A stretch of DNA of 64,000 bases from Pipra filicauda (lineage: Eukaryota; Chordata; Aves; Passeriformes; Pipridae). The stretch's first letter is position 1, and the number at the start of each line of letters is the position of its first letter. Both the position numbers and the translations under genes were made by a program. The stretch lies in contig NW_024104520.1 in assembly GCF_003945595.2 (NCBI RefSeq), positions 157,501 through 221,500 of the forward strand, read 5' to 3'. The notes under the pieces were generated by a model. It was not told the origin of the DNA. It searched no databases and was given only the letters and a program-made list of their open reading frames with translations. This document shows positions 1 to 10,330 of the stretch, in pieces.

Positions 1-13
1 CGGCATGTTCTGA
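1..13 (+). CDS. PHOX2B: PHOX2B, last codons only (3' end of final exon)
   Basis: Only four complete codons are visible: Gly-Met-Phe-stop, with the TGA at 11-13. Vertebrate PHOX2B, a paired-like homeodomain transcription factor of autonomic and hindbrain neurons, ends in a short Ser-Ser-Met-Phe type tail, and its last exon is very GC-rich, as is the sequence here. The main support is context. LIMCH1 lies on the opposite strand with its 3' end facing this point, and PHOX2B is the convergent neighbour of LIMCH1 in human 4p13. The homeodomain and polyalanine tract lie outside the window to the left. The identification is an inference from very few codons plus synteny and a UTR-like continuation; another GC-rich gene end is possible but less likely. 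Confidence 0.7.
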
Positions 14-40
14 GCGGCGGCGGCGGCAGCGGCGGCGGCC
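14..40 (+). repeat. (GCG)n-like triplet repeat in the 3' UTR
   Basis: Imperfect run of GCG units broken by one GCA, directly after the stop codon. It lies outside the coding frame, so it is not the PHOX2B polyalanine tract, although it has the same base composition. Confidence 0.75.
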
Positions 41-603
41 CCTCCCGCTCATTAGTACCCGCCGCCCGCCCGTAGCAATGACCAGGGGCCCGGGCTGCGC
101 CGGGCTCCGCGGGGCAGGGACCCCGCGTCCCCCTGGGGGGCCGCGCCCGGCTTCTCTCGCCCCCGGCCCGGCGGCGGGGCCGGTCCCGCAGCGCCTCCGC
201 CGGGGCGGGGCGGGGGGGCGGCTGCGCGGGGGGCGCTGCGCGGGCGCGGGGGTAGCGGCGGGGCCGCGGCGACTCTGCCCGCGGGCGGCCCGGCGGCGAG
301 GGGGGACACCCTGCTCGCCCGTGGGGTTTTTTAAGTTCCTTTTCACGGTCAGCCGGAGGGACAAAGTGTCTTCTTCCCCTCCTCCCCTCTTCCCACGCCG
401 CCCTCCCGCCGCCCCCGGCCCGCGCCTGTGGGCGGTTCTTCCTCCGCCGTCCGATGTCACTGTCCCTCCGTTGGGTCCTGGGTCTCTCCGTTGCCCCCGC
501 CACCGGTGCCCCGCCGGGTTCGGCCCTGACCCGGCGACAGCCGCCGCCTCCGCACCGCGGATCCGGACCCTGCAGGGCCCGCGCCTCTCACGGCCGGCGG
601 CCT

Positions 604-648
604 GTATTTATTATTAATTAATTAATTATTATTAATTATTATTATTAC
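604..648 (+). promoter_or_regulatory. AT-rich tract with AU-rich-element character
   Basis: Tandem TTATTA and TTAATTAA units, including one TATTTATT near the start, form a 45-base A/T-only block directly after the GC-rich UTR segment. In a transcript this would be an AU-rich stability element candidate; as DNA it is also a dense array of homeodomain ATTA cores. Function is inferred. Confidence 0.45.
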
Positions 649-1153
649 ACGGTCCACGCAGTTTTTAGGCATCTCCGTTAGGGTTTTCTAATTTTATTTT
701 AAAAGGCACAAACTATAGCTCTTAGTTGAATGTCGCCAGGTATGCTTTCTCTTTTTCCGTGTCTTTCTACAACTGTGTTCTGTGACTCAACTGTATAGTG
801 TTAATATCAGTACAGACTTGTCTAGTTGACCGTATAAATAATGTTTTCCCTTCTCGTAGTCTCTATGGCGTGTCTTTATGGAGAAATAAGGTTCTCACGG
901 GTTCGGTTACCTTTGCGTTTAGAGACACCAGGTTCAGGCAATTATATATATTTTTGTTATCGGTTGCATGTCGTCTCATTTTTTCTTTTCCCTACCTGTT
1001 GGAATATGTTTGTGAGCATAATCGTCATAAATTATGTTCAGGGTTTTCAGATTTATTTATATGTGGTTCAAATGAATGCTTCTATTTAAAAGGGGAAATA
1101 TTTCTACATGTGCATATAGTTTTCCAAGAGTGTACCATTAATTGATTGTTGAT

Positions 1154-1159
1154 AATAAA
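1154..1159 (+). promoter_or_regulatory. AATAAA polyadenylation signal
   Basis: Canonical hexamer, the first good AATAAA on the plus strand after the stop codon. It probably defines the PHOX2B mRNA end. Confidence 0.6.
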
Positions 1160-1180
1160 AACCAAAAGCAAACATAGCTA

Positions 1181-1510
1181 CGGTGCTCTTCTGACTTCTT
1201 GTTAGGGCTTTATTTGGAGGGAGGTCTTGGGGTTATTTCTGACAGAGATCAAAAGCGCTCATCGCAGAACCTCGACTGAGTCATGAAAAGGAGATGTGCT
1301 CAGCAGCATCAATCCCCTGTTACCATCAGGAAGACCGTAACTGCGGGTCCCATCATTACTGGCTAATTGTGCCCTTATTAATTATTTGCAAATAGGCTGA
1401 TTAGGGGGAGGAACATGCGTCAGATCTGACCTTTCGTCACTACCTCGAAAATTGGAGATGGTCAATATTAAGCGATATCCGCTAAAATTAAAACAAAAGT
1501 GGCACAAACC
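1181..1510. promoter_or_regulatory. Candidate conserved non-coding element with a palindromic POU octamer
   Basis: Directly beyond the PHOX2B poly(A) signal. It contains ATTTGCAAAT at 1384-1393, a perfect palindromic POU (Oct/Brn) octamer, together with several ATTA homeodomain cores and a CTGAGTCATGA AP-1/Maf-like motif near 1275. No open frame looks coding. The text is complex and repeat-free, as in developmental enhancers around PHOX2B. Motif presence is direct; enhancer function is inference. Confidence 0.4.
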
Positions 1511-1995
1511 ACAGGCCCGGTTTGCCATTGGGCGCAGCATCCCGCCGGCCGGCGGAGAACCTTCGCCAGCCCTTACATACACAAGTGGAAGGTCAAATCG
1601 GCTTCGCAGCTCTGCAGCTTTCCGCAAACGCTTCTGCTGCAGAATGCGGGCGCAGAGGGCAGAGAGAGGGGCCGCCCGCGGGGACTGCGCGGCTACGGGC
1701 TTGGCTCCCATCCGGGCCAGGAGTGGGCCAGCGGCCTCACATCCAGGGACCCGTGCTGTTTGCAGGGCCCGTCAGAGGGAGCCGGGACCGACGTGCCGGG
1801 CCCCCGCGGGGCACCGGGTAGCTGAGCACACCCGTCTCTCCAAGCCGAGCCGGCACCCCGCTCCCCTCGAAACCCCTCAGGCAAGGGTGAGCCCCCTCCC
1901 CCGAGAAGAGCCGGGGTCGCCGAGCATCCCGGTGCTGCCTCCCGGAGCTGTCCCTGCAGCCGGGCACTCGCGGGTTAGCTGCAGGGGCGCCGGGG
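1511..1995. promoter_or_regulatory. Secondary CpG-rich island downstream of PHOX2B
   Basis: A GC- and CpG-rich segment of roughly 480 bp embedded in AT-rich DNA, with a reverse CCAAT box (CCATTGGGCG) at about 1525, an inverted CCGGCCGG core near 1545 and many CGs up to 1993. No spliced reading frame is evident. It could be an orphan CpG island, a promoter of a non-coding transcript, or a Polycomb-type island tied to PHOX2B. Confidence 0.45.
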
Positions 1996-2027
1996 CAATG
2001 AACTCTATCTGACTCTGACACAGAGCT

Positions 2028-2052
2028 AAAAAAAAAAAAAAAAGAAAAAAAA
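2028..2052. repeat. Poly(A) tract
   Basis: Sixteen A, one G, eight A, at the right edge of the CpG-rich segment. A simple repeat with no matching retrocopy seen upstream. Confidence 0.9.
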
Positions 2053-5000
2053 GTCTGTGGGTTTGGCAGGGAAGCAAACTTGGCAAAGGCGTTGTCATCT
2101 GCAATGTGCAACATCTGCTTGGCTGGAGGGCTGGGGAGAGCACCATTAAAATACGGTAAACGGGACAAGTGCTGTTTCACTAATAAAATACTTCAATTAT
2201 CAGTTTTAAAATGCTCTAATAAAATATGCAGAGTATTTTCTGGAGAAAAAAATCTGAATGCATTTCTTGAATATATGTTTTGTTATAATGTGGGCAGATT
2301 TTGCCATTTTATTTTTTCTTCCAAAAGTCATTCCGTGAGCTAAGAATATCTTTGTTAATAGTAAATGGACTTTCTCTAGGAATTACGCAGCTGTAGACCA
2401 TGGCTGAAGTGACCTCTGAGCTTTTATAGAAGGTGAGACCTGTATCACCAGTAAAGCAAGCAAGCAACCAAAGGTAATTTAAAGATATCTCTCCTGGTCA
2501 GGCCTTGCTGTATGAAGATGATCAGCTTTCATTTTATGATGTGCAGTTTTGGTTTTAAAACATTAAGAGATGACAACACACTATTTCTTTGGGTATTTTT
2601 TGCCAAGTTCGCTATTTTGTCTGCTAAAACTTGGGCTTTATTTCTAATACGAAGGCTTCAGTTTCCAACAGTGGATATAGCTGCATGTCAGCTAGGCCTT
2701 TTCTCTCTTTTGATTTTACTACACTGTAAACTGATTTGCATTTTGATCTATTTTCTTCCCGCTAAACTAAATAGGCTGTGTCATTTACATCTCCCACACT
2801 CCTAAGGTTCAAACTTATAGAATTTTTCCAGAACCAGAACCACACTCTCCTGTTTCTGAAGATGCCTTGCAGAAGGGATACTGGGATAGTACCAAGCACT
2901 GCTGTGTCTCTCTCAGTAATGGTTCATACAGAGCTAAGATCACCTCTCTTTTTCTGATCACAATTTTCCACTTAGGTATCTAAACTTCTCATTAGTTCTT
3001 TTTGGTAACTTCTGCTTTGCCACTGACCCATAAATCCTTTCCTGAGCTGCTGCTTTCCATGTTCTGGTCACCCACACAGTAAAGGGAACCACTGCAGGCC
3101 TGAGATATGTGGCACACACCATTTGTAAGGAACAGTGTGCCCATGGCAGACCAGTTGGAATGGTTAATTCATCAGACTTCATAATTGTTCAGTCAGGAAG
3201 AAATGGATTGTTTGAAAATACGTGAAGTTTACTTCCGCTCCCTGCAAAGGTAGGAGTTTAAAAAGGAGTATTAGTTAAATAAATAACCTATAGGATTGCT
3301 GCTGACCTTTACAAGCACAGAAGCTAGATGAGGCCCATGGGGTACTCAGCAGGAGTCCAGGCATGAAGAGGATGCCAAAAAGTTGTTCTCCAGTGGTACC
3401 AGTGAAAGTCAAATGGGCAAGCTAATCCATAACATCAAGAGGTGCTTTGGGGCTCACAAGGTGAGGAGGTCTGGGCAAAAGGACCTAAGAAGCCAAAAGA
3501 TGCTGCAGTAAAGAATTGAGATTTTGTTATTTGTGTTGGTTTTACCCCCTCCCATAGTTCAAATAAAGAATTGTTTTATGATCCAACTCAAATTCAGTAT
3601 GAACACATGTTGTGTTCTGAAGAGTTCAGAGGTAAATTCACATTGTATTTTTGAAGCAACTTGAGTGTTTCATTGTCTGCTCTTCTAAATACCAAGACTT
3701 AGAATTCAGGTCTAATGTTGAATTTGGCTCTTGCACACACTTTCACTTTTTTCTCTCCAACACATGAACAGAAAGAGTAATTCCTGATTGCAATATGAAT
3801 CTCTTAGATGGATGCATGACAGTGCAAACATTAATTTTGCTACTAAAGAATATGAGGCCAGCATACAGTAAAAATACAATTAATAAAAACAATCTCACTT
3901 ACAAGTAAATGTCTCTAAATTGTTTAATCTTTATATATTGAACTTATTTAGTGAAGTTCTGAAACTATTACCAACCAGTGGGAAAAGGAGACGTCATGAA
4001 AAGTGCCTGTGGTCTATTAGAATATATTTTTAAATTCTCTTTTCCTCCCACCTTTTTTTGACATCATTGAAGTGTACCTAGCAGGAGTCCCCTGAATGAG
4101 CCAGTCTCCAATCAAGGCCAGCAAACTTACTGCTGCAGTCTGAAGTGTGAGCTCTTTCTGAAGTCAAAATCTTGGGTTTCTTTACATGGGAAAGATCCCC
4201 ACTGCACAGAGGGGGAACAAAACAAGAAGATCACTAGTAATTCCAAGATACCTACTAAACTAGTACCTGTCTGTAACTCTTGCTGCATATTTAGCATGAA
4301 TCATTAAGAGTCAAATATTTATCTCACGTGTAAAGCAAATCAGTGCTATGAAGGCCATACAACAATGGAGATGAAGCCTTCTGTTTCTGCTATCAGTTTC
4401 ATTTGGTCTTTTATCAGCTATCACCCAATGACTGTTATGAAATAAACTGGTGGCTTCATCCCAGGTGCTACTAAAATCCGTCTCCATCTTAGAAAAACAA
4501 CTTTGTGCCTTGTACTTTAGGCAAGAGCTCATCAAGTATGCCAAGAAATGATTTGAGAGGAAAACCATCTTCTTGATTTGTGGGGAATTCATCCAGAAAC
4601 AGCTCAAGAAACTTAAGCTGTGGAAATAAAGCTCATGCTTTCATATTTTAGGTTGGAAATTTCCTTTGGAGACAGGAAATCATCTTTTGGACTGATCCTT
4701 GTCATGGCTATCATATCGAGAGAAAATTTAAATATTTTCCCTTGAAAAGAAGTATTATTTCATACTATTATGGCAGGCTGAGGCCATACTTCTTCCCATT
4801 CCTTTCTGAAAGAGAGGTAGTAAAGGAATGCCAATCACATCTCTTGCTGCTTCAAAGAGTGTTTAAATTACATATAAATTCTACCAACGGTATTAGATAA
4901 AAGTTCTATGCACTCTTGGGAAGTACAAGTGAGAACAACTGTCTTTCCAGCAGTCTGAAATCTAGTGTCAGCATTAAGGCCTCTATCAAGAAGCTTAACA

Positions 5001-8000
5001 TATGGATGTGGTCTTCAGGAGCATTCACTTCAGAATTGTTTCACAGAAAGATGTTTATAGAAATAGAATCAATATATTAATTTTCACCAAGAGGAAAATC
5101 TGTCCAGGGAACAAAGCATACATTTTATGAATTTTTGTGGTTATTTGGTTCAGGAACAAAGTGACTGGAGTGAAACCAATGACTAAGAGAATTGGTCATC
5201 TGGGGCGAACATGGTATTTGGGAAAGCTTGGTTTGGTCCTTTCAGAGGCATGCATCACCCAGAGAGCCCAGACAGAGCTGTGGATACTCCATGCCTTTGA
5301 AAGTCAATTTACTTCTTGAAACCTCCTAAAACAGTGCCTGCAGCAGTCCCTGCCCAAAGATATAGCCACAAAGCCCTGTGCTTTCAGGTCTGTTATTACC
5401 CACCTATGCACTGAAGAGCAAAGGGAGGAGGCTCATTCATCCCCAAGACATGACAGGAACTAGGGCGTTCATGCAGCCACAGCAGCTGTCAGCACTCTCC
5501 CTGCCTGCTCCCTTCCCCAGTGACAAGGGAGCTGAGCAACTGACAGCCAGCTGTGGCACCCAGAAGTTAGTTACCTTCTGGGGCTCATTTCCAAGTAGAG
5601 CCAGGAATAACCTCTTCTCTCCACCTGCCTCTTTGTGTGTTACCATGAACAGGCTGGATAGGGCTCAACGTTGGCCTGCCTTTCTTCTGTGGTGGTCTGT
5701 GCAGTTTTCCACCACTGTGGACTTGTAGGACTCTCTTCCAGAGAAGCAAGAAGACAATTCAGCTTCAGTGAGTCCTTGGGTGCTTTGGCTCAGCTCCGCA
5801 GACAGTATGGGAGAGCAGGGGGAGAGACAGCAGACTTGCTGCAAGGTGGAAACTTAAATTCTCATTGAGGTTTATTATCACTGTGTCAGTGGAGTTCAGT
5901 GCGATGTAGTTACACAGATATATTCCACAGGCTGTCACAAGCTGCAGGTTATTCCTGCCTTTTTTTTTTTTTTTTAACTTAAGGAGTCTGACATCACAGT
6001 TCATCACAAAATAATCTTAAAGTAATGCTGTCAGGAGAATTCAAGAGCTCTTGGCCCTGTATTCATTTCACAATATCAAACCGTTTAAAAACAGCTACCA
6101 AAATATTCTTGCATATTATCTTCAAAAAGTTTACCAAAAGCAATGAGCTCTGAAAATAAGCAGTTCAGGAATCTCCAGGGGAAATACTGTAAACAAAATG
6201 CCACCACAACTAGGACACAAACATCTGAGGAAATCCCTCTCACTTTAATTCAAAAGCTACACACTTTCTTTAAAAACTGCTTGTCTCTCCATTTTTAATA
6301 ACAAAGTCTTCTTACATCTGGAAGAATAAGAAGAGGTAGTTTAAACTCTATCTGCTGCTACTGCATGCACTTATAATGCATTACATGACAGCCTATTTTA
6401 AAACGGTGATGCTTTAAACACAGAGATCTAATTATCACTAGGACTATCTACATGGAGATAAAAAGTTAGATAAACATGGTGTGGGTGGTTTTGTCAAGTT
6501 GCAGGAAGAGGATGCTCTAAATGGACATCTAAGTCCTTCACTCCCATCATATTTAATTCCTACTGGGAATGTAGCACTCCTAAAGTATTTCTGGGCTCAT
6601 TCACTGACTATCAAATCTGGTGGCATTCACAGAAAGGTGGCAAGAAGGATCAAGGACACATGTCATTCAAGAGAGGTGTGAAAAGTTACTTGTATTAATA
6701 ATTTGTATTTTACAGTGCTACTGTATAATATTAAGTATGAATACAAAAACACTGACAAAACTGGGGAAGTTAGATTAGGCACTTTAGGTTTTTACCCATT
6801 TAATCTCACCTTTCAGTCACTGCATCACTCAACCTCTCTCCTAATGTTAGTTAGGAGAAAAAAAAGTAGGATAACATATAACAGTGTAATCATTTGATTC
6901 CTGCTGAAGCAAGTTTAGAATCAGTAAATGGAGATACTTCCAGTCTCTAAATAATCAAACTGAGACTCACTACCACAAGACTGGGTTGATGTCAAGATTT
7001 TAACTGAATTCTAAAAAAACTTGAGCTCTCAAGTAAGAATATCCAGCCAGTACAGCTGCAGTTAATAAAATATTCTGAAAGATTTCTGACATAAACCCAC
7101 CCAGTTCAGTGTAACTCAACCTCCACTTATTGAAGATGAGACCTTTTACAAAAATTTTCCACCAACAAATTTCTTATGTGTTCTTCTAAATCACCTGTTG
7201 TTGTTCCATTTCAGAAGTGGGTTTACAAACTGTAGATCACAAGTTTTAAGATGTATGCCAGTCTCTATTTCAACATTCTAATAGAAAATTAATAGAAAAT
7301 TAAAGCATGCCCTCCCAGATTTCCCTCATTTACATGTTTCATTGTCTTTTTTGTTTGGCAGTAGTCCCTGTTACATTCATGGGGTCAACTTTAATCCTGG
7401 CCGAAGTACATTCCACAGCTGAAGTAAAATACATCTTCAAAAGTGATTAATTTTTCCTATTATTGCTGATTACTTTCATTGATTTCACTGGTGCATACCA
7501 CTAATACATTTAAATGTCAATGTGGGAATTAATTAACCTCAATTATTTCCTTCCAAAGATCATGACATTTTACTGTTGTCGAGATTTTAGGATATATACA
7601 GACAAACTTATGGCTATATTTGTCTTAAAATTTTCCTGAATAATCTGAAAAACTTCTTAAGTATAAAATGCTTTTGAAGTATTTTACTTTTAAAGAATTT
7701 TTTACAAAAAATGAAAAGATTTAATAATTTCAAAATAGGCATATTAAACCCCTGTAATTTCAAAACCCAGTTACATGTGTATTCTAAACAAAAAGGGTTT
7801 TCTCCAAACAAAGAAAAATATTAATGTTACAGGAGAAGATTCAATTATATAACTGTGCATTGTAATTCTCTATGAATTATAAAAGGCAAAATTCTGATAT
7901 GCTATACAATAAATTATCGTTATGGTGCAACTACACTTTGGTCTAATAGAATCCCATTATTTAGAAATGGAAAAAGATACCCTATTAGATTATAGAGTTA

Positions 8001-9500
8001 ATTCCCTGCCAGTGCTGAGGTCACTGCTCTTTCAGGCTTGTCTAAGTGAAAACTGTTGGTGCAGCTGAAGAGTCTTCATGAGCAGGCAATAGATATAAGA
8101 AAGACAAGAGGAGCTCTATGTTGATGCTGGCACTCCCATAAAGGAATGAAAATATCTGTAATAGGCAAATCATCTTAAAATATAATTTTAAAGAAGAAAA
8201 ATCTGTTGGGCAAATACCCCAAAATGGCAATACATGCCAGTATTGTCAGTATATGAGGATTAAAGACCAATTGAACCAAAGCCACAACAGTGTTCTGAAA
8301 TTAAAGTAGTCCCAGCACAGTGTGAAGAGCCTTGTGCCATATTTGAACCTAGGAGATTTTTCTGGACCTACAGCTATTGAGAAGCTTCAGCCAATGTTGG
8401 TTTCAATGGGATCTACTCAGCATATTACTTTTAAGAATAAAGCCATATATTGGGAATCAATTAGTTTATCTTGAAGCTGAAATGCCTTGACAGGAGAAAA
8501 GCTCTCTTATAGGTTTTTAGTTGGGGTAGTAGGGAAGAAAGATGGATGTGATAGATTAATTCCCCAAAAGTCCCCAGCAAAATTATACCTGCTGTGGGCA
8601 GAAAGGGTGAAAGGCCTTTAAAGACTCTCACAGTCCTTGGGCAGAGAAGAAGGTAAAGGGGAGGCATGCTGCTATGTGTGTCAAGAGGGCTGCAATCCCA
8701 CCAAACTCGGGTGTACTGAAACCTCTCCATGGCCTATGAATCTGGACTCAGAAACTCCTCTGTATGTTCCTTTTGCATTTCCCAGAGAAGTTTAGATTGT
8801 GTGATCTCCTTTTCCTCCTGATGATAAATTAGCCACAAGGGATGTATTTTCTGAAGAGGAAAACAGAAGGTCACATAGACCTTAGGCTCCTTCAGCATGG
8901 CAGTTTCAGGCAGAGAACAACCCAGATTTCAGCTAGGAGTATCCTGCTATCCAAGGGGGAGTCCTGTCTCCCAGATATTTCTGCACAAAGGGAAAAGCTC
9001 AGACAAGTGTCTCTTGAGGTGTATTGAATTTTTCACAGGGACAGGGGCACTAGAAATGCAATTTATTCCCCTCCATAATAACTATTTCTTCTCTCACAGC
9101 AATCATAGGTTCCATTCACCCATAAACGGATGTGAGGCTCCAGGGGATGTCCAACCCAGTGCCACACACCGCCCTAGCTTGCTTTTATATGTCACTTCTT
9201 TGCTCATTCAGGTTACGAATTCCTCCCAAACAGTTTTTCCTCATGAAAGCCATTCAGATCTCTTTTTTGTGTGCATCTTGATATGGATGCTGAAGGAGAA
9301 AATGAGGCTGCACACACAGAGTTCGATTTTAGGACTTGTCCACTCACCCTTTTCAGTGCTTCCCTTTTATTCATATTCCCTCATAAACAGAACCCAGTGT
9401 TTTTCTTTTAGTTAAATGGAATTCCCAGGATTGTCCCAAACCAGTGCCTTGATCCCACACATTCACACTCGCATCATTTTGTGGCTGTGTTCAGCCATGA
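2053..9500. other. Intergenic, no gene recognised
   Basis: AT-rich sequence. Open frames are short, overlap on both strands and match no family I know. The only simple repeat of note is a 16-base poly(T) at 5960-5975. No CR1 or LTR was recognised. Confidence 0.7.
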
Positions 9501-10330
9501 GAGAAAAACACACACTTGTCATGCAGGCTGTTTAAAGTGGTTTTACACTTTGAGACATAACATTTTCTCTCTCAAAGCACCGAGCCAAGGTCGATCCTCC
9601 CTTTTGATTCCAATTAACTAAACGCAGGTGCAGAGTAACTCAGCTTATTCCCACACCAGAACCCTCCCCTTCCACCCTGGCACTCAAGTGCCACGCAATT
9701 TAGAGAGTTACAATGACAGGTCTCAAAATGCCCAGGTGTTCCCACTGATACTGACAAACCTGCACTGCTGACAGAACCACTCACTCATGCTTCAAGTAGC
9801 TATGAAAGAAAAATTTGCTTTTAGAGGAAGGGCTTCTATTTGTCCATTCAGCATCATTAAACTGGGATTTGTGAGTTTAACAAACTGGATATTAATCACG
9901 CTGCTGGGTGTTGAAGAAAGATATTAAAATTATTGCTTACTGTCAGTGGCAAGAGAATTGAGAAATAGGTTTTCTCTTACTGTCAGGAGGCACAAATCAC
10001 TTAATCACTTGTGTCATGGAGTTAGACAAACAATAGCTATAAAAACATATCGGATACTGCTAATCAGGGCAGCTCCATGAGGATATAGTATTTCAAAACC
10101 CACACCAATTTAACATTCTAAGGAAATAACTTTGAAATGTTCCTTGTTTAGTTGCCACAGCATATTTTTTAATTTTTTAGAGTCATGGGCTGGATGGTTG
10201 ACTCATCAGTATACGACTCAAACAGATGATACGTCACTGACGGAAAACTGATGGAAAAGAAGATTTGAACAATTATACAGAACAGATAAGCCATTAGCTT
10301 CTCCTGGGATCTAATGAGTTCTGCAGGATC
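9501..10330. promoter_or_regulatory. Motif-dense intergenic segment (possible enhancer)
   Basis: Contains CACTCAAGTG at 9681-9690 (an NKX2-type core within it), ATTA/TTAAT homeodomain cores, TGACTCA (AP-1) at 10199-10205 and ACGTCACTGACG (two CRE-like half sites) at 10231-10242. No coding potential. Motif matches are direct; a regulatory role is a guess. Confidence 0.25.

Larger units (their letters stand above)
14..1180 (+). other. PHOX2B: Probable PHOX2B 3' UTR
   Basis: Starts directly after the TGA with a GCG/GCA triplet run at 14-40 and stays extremely GC- and CpG-rich to about 600. It then switches abruptly to AT-rich sequence with a long ATTA/TTA tract at 604-648. An AATAAA occurs at 1154-1159, so cleavage near 1175-1185 is expected. 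Open frames in the GC-rich part (for example 78-617) are a base-composition effect. The 3' boundary is inferred from the polyadenylation signal only. Confidence 0.6.

Noticed and set aside
78..617. 179-codon plus-strand open frame at the left edge
   Set aside because: Low-complexity Pro/Arg/Gly/Ala translation produced by GC-rich sequence; it lies in the probable PHOX2B 3' UTR and has an equally open shadow on the other strand.
1452..2012. 186-codon plus-strand open frame across the second CpG-rich island, with others in two more frames
   Set aside because: All frames are open because of the GC-rich composition; no homology, no splice structure, and the block looks like non-coding CpG island.
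8897..9415. 172-codon plus-strand frame in the intergenic region
   Set aside because: Translation has no recognisable domain, no splice context, and its base composition is that of the surroundings; most likely chance.
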